From Hominisplanchenecus_A murintestinalis (GTDB taxonomy: Bacteria; Bacillota; Clostridia; Lachnospirales; Lachnospiraceae), in contig NZ_CALPCM010000072.1 of the NCBI RefSeq assembly GCF_943193015.1, forward strand, positions 1 through 7,340: a stretch of 7,340 nucleotides of DNA, in the 5' to 3' direction. Under the pieces are notes generated by a model. It had not been told where the DNA came from, searched no databases, and saw only the letters and a list, made by a program, of their open reading frames with translations. The first letter of the stretch is position 1. Each line of letters begins with the position of its first letter. Made by a program: the position numbers and the translations under genes. Positions 1 to 4,877 of the stretch are shown here, piece by piece.

Positions 1-87
1 CCTGGCTCATTCATCTGAGATATGTAACTAAAAAATCCTTGAAAAATAAGGAAAAAAGACTTGACTAAATAGGGAGGTTGAGATTTC

Positions 88-168
88 ATGGTTAACATAT
101 TTCCTAAAGATATAATGGACTGTATGAAAGGTTGTATTTTGTCTATTTTTTGGCCTAAGATTCTATAG
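88..168 (+). pseudogene. 26-codon N-terminal gene fragment
   Basis: A short frame opens at ATG 88 behind a good ribosome binding site (AGGGAGG at 71-77, 10 nt spacing) and stops at TAG 166. The peptide begins MVNIFPKDIMDCMKGC and contains the hydrophobic stretch CILSIFWPK. The start looks like a genuine gene start, but 26 codons is very short, and the sequence from about 160 onward changes character into phage-like coding sequence in another frame. I read it as the 5' end of a larger gene cut by a rearrangement. From memory the CILSIFWPK stretch resembles the N-terminus of large abortive-infection-type proteins, but I cannot confirm this and the function is left open. It could also be a real small peptide. 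Confidence 0.35.
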
Positions 169-308
169 ATCCAATAAACTTCCGTCCGGATTTTGTGATG
201 GGCGGCTACAATACCTCGTTGCTGGAAGGGGGCAATGCGTATTTATTTACGGCGCCTAATGTACGGCAGCAGTCCCGGCCATACTTGGTTACATCGTCTG
301 GCTCCTGA
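159..308 (+). pseudogene. Possible phage protein fragment
   Basis: The frame through 180-263 reads as plausible coding sequence (FRPDFVMGGYNTSLLEGGN, then AYLFTAPN) with GC-rich codons like those of the holin remnant and amidase downstream. It has no start codon of its own and runs into a stop at 306-308, within the overlapping holin-like frame. It may be the tail end of a phage late gene fused by deletion to the holin remnant near 260. I do not recognise the family, and the coding status is uncertain. Confidence 0.22.
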
Positions 309-611
309 AACGCCAGAAACGGGACAGGGATGCTAATAGCACGGGCACGATGCTTTTATTAAGGGTGCAGCTTATCGAATACCATGACAAATACATGAAG
401 CTGGGGAGCATCCCGTCCTATGCTTATGAGAATTTCGTGGAGATGTATCAGGCGTACCATGAGCTTGGCGGAAACGGGATGGTGACAACCATTTGGTGAT
501 GTAGTGGCAGGCTACATTAACCATGACAGGGATAAAAAGGAAATAACAAACTCTGTCAATGAACACACTCCCTCCGTTGCCGGATTGGGTATGACAACGG
601 AAACAGCATAG
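260..611 (+). pseudogene. Broken holin-like phage protein
   Basis: The open frame at 260-499 starts with a hydrophobic helix (AVPAILGYIVWLLKRQKR), continues through a polar helix, and reaches a conserved-looking block ending in YHELGGNGM. This order (one membrane segment, a basic turn, LIEYHDKYM, then IPSYAYENFVEMYQAYHELGGNG) matches the small holin-type proteins found just before endolysin genes in clostridial prophages. There is no start codon, because a stop (257-259) lies directly upstream. The frame breaks at TGA 497-499. Removing one T there would join it to the frame DVVAGYINHDRDKKE, which runs to TAG 609-611, so a single-base frameshift is likely. With both a missing 5' end and a frameshift it is presumably dead. 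Its place one gene before the amidase supports the lysis-cassette reading. The family call rests on pattern memory. Confidence 0.6.
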
Positions 612-713
612 CATAAATGTATATGATACGACAAGAGTATCTGCAAAACAGCACCACTCAGAAATGGGCAGTGTTTTTAGTACTGCAAAAATGCAACGGG
701 AAAGGAGAGCCAT

Positions 714-1313
714 ATGACACATAAAATCATTAACGCTATCAGCTCCAGGAACGTCCCCTGCTGGGGCAGCCGGAAAAAATATATCGCCGTCCATTACCTG
801 GGGGTAGCGGGACAGGCGCACGACCTGGCATCGGACGGATGCGGGGCGCACTTCTACATTTACTGGAACGGGACGATTTACCAGCGGTGCAGCCTGGATG
901 CCGTGCCCTGGGCGGTAGGCACGGCAGGATATTACACCCAGAAGCCTCCGGAAGCCCGGAACAGCAATACCATCAGCATTGAGATGTGCTGCAAGTGTGA
1001 TGGGAATGCGGCCAGCGCAGAGGATAAGAAATGGTACTTCACGAAAGAGACACAGGACGCATGTGCGTGGCTGGTTGCCGGGCTCCGCCATGACCTGGGC
1101 ATCCCGTCCGTGAACGTGCTCTGCCATTACGACATCGTAAACAAGACCTGTCGGGCTCCATATGTGCATAACAACGGGTATAAGACAAGCTGGACGTGGG
1201 CAACGTTCAAACAGAGGGCAGAAGAATATTTCAGTGCTGGACAGAAACTGGAGCTGAAACCCGGCATGAAAGTGAAGCTGACGCAGGATATTGCCATCCG
1301 GGACGAGGTATAA
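714..1313 (+). CDS. Phage-type N-acetylmuramoyl-L-alanine amidase (endolysin)
   Basis: The 199-aa product is an Amidase_2/PGRP-fold zinc amidase, which cleaves the bond between N-acetylmuramic acid and L-alanine in peptidoglycan during phage lysis. Predicted zinc ligands are H27 (IAVHYLG), H138 (LCHYD) and C146 (KTCRAPYV). Other family landmarks are GAHFYIYWNGTIYQ (44-57), the WAVG block (66-69) and the SIEMC strand with E90. The ATG at 714 has a strong RBS (AAAGGAG, 701-707, 6 nt spacing). The catalytic domain appears complete to about residue 170. The protein then stops shortly after LKPGMKVKLTQD, where related endolysins enter an SH3-like wall-binding domain, so the C-terminus is probably truncated. 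No signal peptide is seen, as expected for a holin-dependent enzyme. Its GC-rich codons contrast with the AT-rich genes downstream and point to a prophage origin. It may retain activity but has no intact holin partner here. Confidence 0.9.
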   Translation: MTHKIINAISSRNVPCWGSRKKYIAVHYLGVAGQAHDLASDGCGAHFYIYWNGTIYQRCSLDAVPWAVGTAGYYTQKPPEARNSNTISIEMCCKCDGNAASAEDKKWYFTKETQDACAWLVAGLRHDLGIPSVNVLCHYDIVNKTCRAPYVHNNGYKTSWTWATFKQRAEEYFSAGQKLELKPGMKVKLTQDIAIRDEV

Positions 1314-1336
1314 AACAGCCTGATAAATGTGAACGG

Positions 1337-1354
1337 TTAGCAATACATTAGCAA
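1337..1354. repeat. Two direct TTAGCAA repeats
   Basis: TTAGCAA occurs at 1337-1343 and 1348-1354, 11 bp apart (about one helical turn), just downstream of the truncated amidase. Phased short repeats of this kind occur as integrase arm sites near element ends, and this is the junction between GC-rich phage DNA and AT-rich DNA. Two copies of a 7-mer could be chance. Confidence 0.25.
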
Positions 1355-1392
1355 CAAAAAAGCCTGAAAAACCGCATAAAACCGTGGGCTCG

Positions 1393-1409
1393 TTTAACTT
1401 ATAGTTAAA
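1393..1409. promoter_or_regulatory. 17-bp palindrome, possible operator
   Basis: TTTAACT-TAT-AGTTAAA is a perfect 7-bp inverted repeat with a 3-nt centre. It ends 30 bp upstream of the -35 box of the XRE gene promoter, so it could be an operator for that regulator or part of an element end. It is A/T-rich and has no distinct T-tract beyond general AT richness, so I do not call it a terminator. Confidence 0.35.
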
Positions 1410-1439
1410 AAAATATTTTTTCGGTTAACAACTGCTCAA

Positions 1440-1468
1440 TTGTTTTTTGGGAAATACACAAGTATAAT
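1440..1468 (+). promoter_or_regulatory. Sigma-A-type promoter of XRE gene
   Basis: The -35 box TTGTTT (1440-1445) and a perfect -10 box TATAAT (1463-1468) are separated by exactly 17 bp. The start codon at 1517 lies about 50 bp downstream, giving a short 5' leader that contains the RBS. Confidence 0.75.
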
Positions 1469-1516
1469 AAAGTCAACAAAAGCTTTTGTGCCATTCTCAA
1501 TAAGGAGGCTTCTATT

Positions 1517-2581
1517 ATGCCTATGAACTTAGTTATACAAGAAAGAAGAAAAGAATTAGGACTCACGCAGGAACAAGTTGCAGAATATCTCAATGTGTCT
1601 ATTCCGGCAGTCAGTAAATGGGAAAAAGGAACAACCAGTCCAGGTATTTCGTTTTTGGCTCCGTTAGCCCGATTACTAAAAATTGACTTAAACACACTTT
1701 TTTGTTTTCACGAAGATATAACACAACAAGAAATTGGTTTGCTCTGCAAGGAGATCGGAAAAATTGTTGGAAATAAAGGACTCGAAGAAGGGTTTGCAGC
1801 AGTAGGGCAAAAGCTCCACGAGTATCCTCACAATGAGAGACTCATGCATGTTCTTACATTCCAACTGGATGGACTTCTTTCCATGTCCGACTTGACTGTA
1901 GATGAAATGCGCCCCTATGAGGAGCAGATCCTTGAATGGTATCATCGACTTGCTGGGAGTACAGACGTAAAAATAAGCAACAGCGCAAATTTTATGTTGG
2001 CAAGCAGATATCTTCGCAATGGAGAATATGAAAAAGCGCAGGAAACATTAGACTTAATGCCTGATAGAAACGAAATTGTCGACAGCATGGCTGATAAGTT
2101 TTGGCTACAAGTTGAAATTGATAAACATCAAGGCAAATCAGAGAAAGCGGCAGAAGATTTGCAGAGAGAATTACATTTGGCTCTCAACAAGGTTCAGTTG
2201 CTGTTATACAAAATGGTGAATATTGAGTTAGAGTGCGGCGAACTTCTCACTGCAAAAAAGATAGCAGATAAATCGGCACAGATGGTCACACTTTTTGAAA
2301 TGTGGAAATATAGCGCATTTACTGCACCATTGGAAATCGCCTTTGCGGAAAAGGATGCCGATAAATGTATTTGCATCTTGAGAGAAATGCTTGCGGCAAT
2401 GCGTGAACCATGGAATATGGATAAAACCTTATTATTTAATCGCATACCTGCGCAAGCGACTAAACCAGAGCAAATGATTCCTGTAATCCTTTCTGCAATG
2501 GAAAAAGAATCTCTGTTGCAAAACTCCTCAGAGTTTCAAGAGCTAATCACAGAGTATGAACGATTCAAGGGTAGGAAATAG
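1517..2581 (+). CDS. XRE-family regulator with long helical (TPR-like) C-terminus
   Basis: The 354-aa protein has an N-terminal Cro/C1-type helix-turn-helix at about residues 5-60: LGLTQEQVAEYLNVS, then the recognition helix PAVSKWEKGTTSPG and the closing helix LAPLARLLKIDLNTLF. The remaining ~290 residues are helical, with repeat-like pairs such as LASRYLRNGEYEKAQETL and LECGELLTAKKIADKSAQM. These suggest tetratricopeptide-like repeats that could bind a peptide or protein signal, as in other HTH-TPR regulators. The ATG at 1517 is supported by AAGGAGG (1502-1508, 8 nt spacing); a second in-frame ATG lies two codons later. It has its own promoter. Downstream lies a truncated recombinase rather than an operon partner, so its original target genes may be gone. 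It looks intact, with AT-rich codons unlike the amidase upstream. Its regulon and ligand cannot be told from sequence. Confidence 0.88.
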   Translation: MPMNLVIQERRKELGLTQEQVAEYLNVSIPAVSKWEKGTTSPGISFLAPLARLLKIDLNTLFCFHEDITQQEIGLLCKEIGKIVGNKGLEEGFAAVGQKLHEYPHNERLMHVLTFQLDGLLSMSDLTVDEMRPYEEQILEWYHRLAGSTDVKISNSANFMLASRYLRNGEYEKAQETLDLMPDRNEIVDSMADKFWLQVEIDKHQGKSEKAAEDLQRELHLALNKVQLLLYKMVNIELECGELLTAKKIADKSAQMVTLFEMWKYSAFTAPLEIAFAEKDADKCICILREMLAAMREPWNMDKTLLFNRIPAQATKPEQMIPVILSAMEKESLLQNSSEFQELITEYERFKGRK

Positions 2582-2644
2582 ACCGTATGATAATGAAAAC
2601 AGAATGGATAATCTGTCCCGTCTGGGGAGAAAAACACACAATAT

Positions 2645-2995
2645 GATACGGACGGATATGGTAGTTTCCTTTTGTTGGATAAAGATGATAAGCCGAAAGT
2701 AGCGTTGCATATCGAAAATGAAATGCGTTGGGCAATGAAGAAATACAAGAAGCTGCACCCGGATAAACCATTGCCCCATATTACGCCCCATGTGTTCCGC
2801 CATACATTTTGTACCAACATGGCAAATGCGGGCATGGATATCAAGAACCTGCAATATGTAATGGGACATTCTGATGTGGGCGTTACACTGAATGTTTACA
2901 CTCATGCCAGCTTTGACCGTGCTGCGGAGCAAATGGCGAGAATCATTGATTTGAGCAAGCAACGAGGAAAACACATTGCTTGCAAATGTGTTTGA
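2645..2995 (+). pseudogene. Tyrosine recombinase, C-terminal fragment (Tn916-type integrase)
   Basis: The frame encodes the C-terminal part of a phage/ICE tyrosine recombinase. Recognisable similarity begins near DGYGSFLLLDKDDKP (from about 2651). It contains the H-x-x-R motif in ITPHVFRHTFCTNM, the GHSDVGVTLNVYTH block with the third histidine, and the catalytic tyrosine (VYTH). The arm-binding N-terminus, core-binding domain, first catalytic arginine and catalytic lysine are all missing, because a stop lies upstream in frame at 2609-2611. A start at TTG 2672 is possible but has no RBS. The layout matches Tn916-family integrases, in which this region follows a FL-LDK-G-P-VAL strand. The fragment cannot recombine on its own. 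It marks the end of a decayed integrative element whose left part was lost between 2582 and 2645, directly behind the XRE gene. Confidence 0.85.
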
Positions 2996-3008
2996 CGAGT
3001 GCCGGACA

Positions 3009-3027
3009 ACGCAGGAGAATCCTGCGT
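3009..3027. repeat. Perfect 8-bp hairpin after integrase stop
   Basis: ACGCAGGA-GAA-TCCTGCGT is a perfect inverted repeat (arms 3009-3016 and 3020-3027) starting 13 bp after the integrase stop codon. No T-tract follows (GTAAAGAT), so it is not a standard intrinsic terminator. It may stabilise the mRNA 3' end or be a protein-binding site at the element end. Confidence 0.6.
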
Positions 3028-3085
3028 GTAAAGATACCGATATGCAAGGAAAACAAAGAAAATCAAGTTGAAAAATACACCAATC

Positions 3086-3107
3086 TACTACACCACTTAC
3101 TACACCA
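3086..3107. repeat. Direct repeat TACTACACCA x2
   Basis: TACTACACCA occurs at 3086-3095 and 3098-3107, a 12-bp period, about 90 bp beyond the integrase fragment. Phased direct repeats between the int gene and the element end are typical of arm-type binding sites for the N-terminal domain of Tn916-like integrases. The arm-site role is inferred. Confidence 0.5.
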
Positions 3108-3160
3108 TTTGCCCATAAATTTGCGTAGATTTACATAGATTTGCGTGAGATAAGGGCAAA
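3108..3160. repeat. Inverted repeat enclosing three 10-bp tandem repeats
   Basis: TTTGCCC (3108-3114) and GGGCAAA (3154-3160) form a perfect 7-bp inverted repeat. Between them are three head-to-tail 10-bp units: AAATTTGCGT (3117-3126), AGATTTACAT (3127-3136) and AGATTTGCGT (3137-3146). The helical phasing and the position after the recombinase gene suggest an integrase or excisionase binding region near the right end of a former integrative element. No duplicated attachment core is visible in this window. Confidence 0.5.
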
Positions 3161-3238
3161 ATACAAAATTGAAGAAAAGTGCCAAGAAGCCCTCCACATA
3201 TATCAAGGTTTAAAGGCTTATGAAAGGATAAATCCAAA

Positions 3239-3298
3239 ATGATAAAAATATTATTCGTCTGCCACGGCAGGAAGCGAACACAAGCCTTGAAATGCTGA
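3239..3298 (+). pseudogene. 5' remnant of low-molecular-weight protein tyrosine phosphatase gene
   Basis: A 19-codon frame begins MIKILFVCHG, which is the conserved N-terminus of low-molecular-weight protein tyrosine phosphatases (normally followed by NICRSP to complete the CX5R(S/T) phosphate-binding loop). After CHG it switches abruptly to an unrelated tail (RKRTQALKC) and stops at TGA 3296-3298. The nucleophilic cysteine (C8) is present, but the loop arginine and the rest of the ~150-residue enzyme are gone, so it is a non-functional stub. A GAAAGGA ribosome binding site sits upstream (around 3222-3228). The break point near 3268 marks a recombination or deletion junction just before the toxin-antitoxin module. 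The match covers only ten residues but is to an unusually distinctive motif. Confidence 0.6.
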
Positions 3299-3411
3299 TG
3301 TTTTCTAGGAAAAATGCTGATTGGCAGAGGAATTTACAGAAGTTTTACAGAGAATCAAATAACAGTAAGAAGTCTAGTGCAAAAGAAAAAGTTAAAAAAT
3401 TGAAAAACAGG

Positions 3412-3440
3412 TTGATTATTTCTCATAATCTGTATATACT
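3412..3440 (+). promoter_or_regulatory. Promoter of the antitoxin RNA
   Basis: The -35 box TTGATT (3412-3417) and -10 box TATACT (3435-3440) are 17 bp apart. Transcription would start near 3447, a few bases before the first tandem repeat at 3451, which is where a type III antitoxin RNA should begin. Confidence 0.75.
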
Positions 3441-3446
3441 GTGAGT

Positions 3447-3592
3447 AGAAGTAAATGTTTGCCGCTTGCTGATGGTGCGGGGTATAAGTGATTCAGTTCG
3501 TAAATGATGCCACTTGCTATACAGGTGGGGTATAAATGGTATAGTGCGTAAATGCTCCCCATCGGCTGATGTCGGTGGGGATTTGCATAATA
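3447..3592 (+). ncRNA. cptI: Type III RNA antitoxin, tandem ~48-nt repeats (CptI-like)
   Basis: Repeat units begin with GTAAATG at 3451, 3500 and 3548 (periods of 49 and 48 nt). Units 1 and 2 share GTAAATG, then TGCC-CTTGCT, a G-run followed by TATAA, and a TTC/TGC end. Unit 3 keeps GTAAATG, a hairpin and the G-run but differs elsewhere. Stems vary while pairing is kept: CCGC/GCGG in unit 1 (3462-3465 with 3477-3480), CCACTTG/CAGGTGG in unit 2 (3510-3516 with 3522-3528) and a ~10-bp stem from TCCCCA/TGGGGA in unit 3 (3556-3565 with 3572-3581). In type III systems the toxin cuts such a transcript into single-repeat RNAs that fold as pseudoknots and bind the toxin in a closed ring, blocking it. 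The upstream promoter and the toxin gene directly downstream fit this arrangement. The exact 3' end and cleavage points cannot be read from sequence. Unit 3 may instead be the attenuating terminator. Confidence 0.85.
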
Positions 3593-3624
3593 TGAAGTTT
3601 GCCCAAAGGAGAATATTACAGTAT

Positions 3625-4116
3625 ATGGAGATACGGCAGGGATATTCTTATCATATCAAAGATGAATTTTTTGATAAGGTGCAGGATAAATACTTGATGA
3701 GCAATAAAGAAAATGGAAATTATCGTCCACATTTCTATGCAATACAGGATAAAAAGAATCAAGACCTTTATTGGATGATCCCCATAAGTTCACAGGTAGA
3801 AAAGTATAAGGTCATTATAGAAAGGAAGAAAAGAAAATATGGAAAATGCAATACAATAATTATTGGTAAATTTGCAGGAAAAGAGAATGCATTTTTGATT
3901 CAGAATGCTTTTCCCATTATTGCAGAATTTTTTGATCATATACATACAGTTGATGGGAAGCCGATAACAGTACATAATGAATTGAACAGGATTCTTACGG
4001 AAAATTTAGGGGAAGTGCTTGCATTGTATAACCGTGGGATTCATTTGATCTTTACGGATATTGATAAGGTAAGGACTATTATGGAACAGGAATTTGAAAA
4101 TACTGGATGTCAGTAA
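3625..4116 (+). CDS. cptN: Type III toxin-antitoxin endoribonuclease (ToxN/CptN/TenpN family)
   Basis: The 163-aa product fits the ToxN/AbiQ/CptN/TenpN fold in length and motifs. YRPHFYAI (33-40) and LYWMIPISS (48-56) supply the N-terminal strands with the conserved serine region. KKRKYGKCNTIIIGK (68-82) and ENAFLIQNAFPI (87-98) are the basic and 'FLIQ--P' signatures. The closest subtype by eye is CptN. The toxin is a sequence-specific RNase that halts growth when its labile RNA antitoxin is lost; ToxIN and AbiQ relatives abort phage infection. I chose ATG 3625, with AAGGAG at 3606-3611 (13 nt, rather long) and the start MEIRQGYSYHIKDEF matching the usual family start. An in-frame ATG at 3592 and TTG at 3514 lie at or inside the antitoxin repeats and are less likely. 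The gene looks intact. It is presumably co-transcribed by read-through from the antitoxin promoter, which keeps toxin low relative to RNA. Confidence 0.88.
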   Translation: MEIRQGYSYHIKDEFFDKVQDKYLMSNKENGNYRPHFYAIQDKKNQDLYWMIPISSQVEKYKVIIERKKRKYGKCNTIIIGKFAGKENAFLIQNAFPIIAEFFDHIHTVDGKPITVHNELNRILTENLGEVLALYNRGIHLIFTDIDKVRTIMEQEFENTGCQ

Positions 4117-4154
4117 TGCCATTGCTTGTAAAGATGCGAGTAATGGCATTTTTT
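4115..4154 (+). terminator. Intrinsic terminator of toxin gene
   Basis: A 14-bp stem (AATGCCATTGCTTG at 4115-4128 with CGAGTAATGGCATT at 4137-4150, including G-T wobbles) is followed by a run of six T (4149-4154). The stem starts within the toxin stop codon TAA (4114-4116), so the gene and its terminator are fused. Confidence 0.9.
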
Positions 4155-4246
4155 AGTCGGGATAGTTTACATTTGATTTGGCAGCAGTATTTTATAAAAA
4201 GTGTATATCTATTGTATTCATGTGTCGGCGTAAAAAATGAAATGTT

Positions 4247-4442
4247 AAAGTATTGATAATATTTTTTTGTTTGGAAATTATATAATTCTACCGAACAATG
4301 CTAAAATGTGTTAATATTAGAAAAGCAAGGGAAATCAAGCTTTTCAGGAATTATGTGTATTAAAATATACAATAAAAAATAGCGGAAAGTATTGAAAATA
4401 CTGGTTTCTATCGAACTATTGCAGAAAATGTTATGATTATAG
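4247..4442. repeat. Imperfect repeat pair with CGAAC core
   Basis: Unit 1 (4247-4320) and unit 2 (4386-4442) both start with AAAGTATTGA(T/A)AATA and share TTCTA(C/T)CGAAC, then an AAAATGT-like block and an ATTA-TAG-like end. Unit 1 is longer by an AT-rich insertion. In unit 2 the start forms a perfect hairpin (AGTATT-GAA-AATACT). The pair could be diverged copies of a regulatory or small-RNA segment. The purpose is unknown. Confidence 0.4.
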
Positions 4443-4490
4443 CAAAATAGTCTTGAAATTCTTATAAAACGGCTGTTATTACTTATTCAT

Positions 4491-4504
4491 CGAACGTATG
4501 TTTT
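4491..4504. promoter_or_regulatory. LexA (SOS) box-like sequence
   Basis: CGAACGTATGTTTT fits the Gram-positive LexA consensus CGAACRNRYGTTYC at every position except the last. No promoter or gene start lies next to it: the minus-strand regulator ends nearby and nothing begins downstream on the plus strand. It may be a leftover of a lost SOS-controlled gene or a chance match. Confidence 0.3.
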
Positions 4505-4522
4505 AATAGATGGAATAGCGAA

Positions 4523-4545
4523 ACAATGCTGATTTTAGCCATTGT
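4523..4545 (-). terminator. Weak possible terminator of minus-strand regulator
   Basis: ACAATGCT pairs with AGC-C-ATTGT (one bulged base, 6-nt loop), 23 bp beyond the stop of the minus-strand regulator. On that strand it is followed by only a short T-run, so termination would be weak. Confidence 0.3.
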
Positions 4546-4567
4546 CGAACGTACTCCCGAAAGAACA

Positions 4568-4789
4568 TTATTCTTCAGGACGCTTATATTCGATCAACTC
4601 TCCTGCCCCTATATTGAGATACCAACACAATTTACAAATCAAGCCAGTATCAAAACGACTAACATCATCACGGCAGTATTTGTTAAAGTTGGTTCGGGGA
4701 ATATCAAGGTCTTTACAAATCTTGTTTTTGCTGATACCTTTTTCCTGTAATATTTCGTTTATACGCATATGCAAATTACCATATTCCAT
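4568..4789 (-). CDS. Small Cro/C1-type (XRE, HTH_26-like) regulator
   Basis: The 73-aa protein is almost entirely one helix-turn-helix domain: RINEILQEKGISKNKICKDL, recognition helix IPRTNFNKYCRD, then FDTGLICKLCWYLNIGAGEL, ending in the YKRPEE tail usual for stand-alone YozG-like repressors. The start at 4789 is supported by AAAGGAGA (complement of 4797-4804, about 7 nt spacing). An internal ATG (residue 8, MRINEI) has no comparable RBS. The gene is divergent from the four-gene operon at 4896-7192. The operon's predicted promoter overlaps this gene's RBS region, so it probably represses that operon and itself through sites in 4790-4895. Such regulators usually act as dimers without a ligand domain. 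It looks intact. Direct control of the operon is inferred from position alone. Confidence 0.85.
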   Translation of the reverse strand: MEYGNLHMRINEILQEKGISKNKICKDLDIPRTNFNKYCRDDVSRFDTGLICKLCWYLNIGAGELIEYKRPEE

Positions 4790-4801
4790 AGAAGATTCTC
4801 C

Positions 4802-4830
4802 TTTACTTTTCTCTCATTATTTTATATAAT
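4802..4830 (+). promoter_or_regulatory. Promoter of the zinc-ribbon operon
   Basis: A perfect -10 box TATAAT (4825-4830) lies 17 bp after TTTACT (4802-4807), a four-of-six match to TTGACA. The start would be near 4837, about 60 bp before the first gene. The -35 box overlaps the RBS of the divergent regulator, a layout suited to mutual control. Confidence 0.6.
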
Positions 4831-4857
4831 GGGTAACAGAAATATAATTCACAGATA

Positions 4858-4877
4858 TAACATTCATAGAAATGTTA
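4858..4877. promoter_or_regulatory. Inverted repeat in leader, possible operator
   Basis: TAACATT-CATAGA-AATGTTA is a perfect 7-bp inverted repeat with a 6-nt centre, between the promoter and first gene of the operon. It is a plausible dimer site for the divergent regulator. ACAGA also occurs twice just upstream (4836 and 4851). It has no T-tract, so it is unlikely to be a terminator. Confidence 0.5.

Larger units (their letters stand above)
4155..4567. other. AT-rich gene-free stretch
   Basis: No credible reading frame with an RBS is seen on either strand over these ~410 bases. The stretch holds an imperfect repeat pair, four copies of CGAAC (4292, 4412, 4491, 4546), one LexA-like box and a weak minus-strand hairpin. 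It lies between the toxin terminator and the 3' end of the minus-strand regulator, so it carries no obvious promoter for either. Confidence 0.6.

Noticed and set aside
40..57. TCCTT/AAGGA hairpin flanked by A-runs as a minus-strand terminator
   Set aside because: The stem is only 5 bp with an AT-rich loop, and no minus-strand gene is visible upstream of it.
372..1343. Long minus-strand frame opposite the amidase
   Set aside because: It is the shadow of the GC-rich amidase gene: no RBS, improbable composition, and overlap with a well-supported gene.
1365..1400. AGCC...GGCT pairing as terminator after the amidase
   Set aside because: The pairing is only 4-5 bp around a ~20-nt loop, with just a short T-run after it; not convincing.
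3292..3444. 50-codon frame after the phosphatase stub (starting MLMFSRKNADWQ)
   Set aside because: It has no ribosome binding site and runs through the antitoxin promoter. It could be the tail of a foreign gene fragment, but nothing recognisable supports it.
3451..3595. CRISPR-like array of ~48-nt repeats
   Set aside because: The conserved parts are contiguous with structured, similar sequence rather than unique spacers separated by identical repeats. There are only two to three diverged units, no cas genes, and a type III toxin gene directly downstream.
3514..3624. Upstream start (TTG 3514 or ATG 3592) for the toxin
   Set aside because: TTG 3514 lies inside repeat unit 2 and ATG 3592 at the edge of unit 3. 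ATG 3625 has an AAGGAG site upstream and gives the family-typical length and N-terminus.
4526..4829. Two plus-strand frames opposite the small regulator
   Set aside because: Both are antisense to a clear helix-turn-helix gene with a strong RBS and have no start signals of their own.
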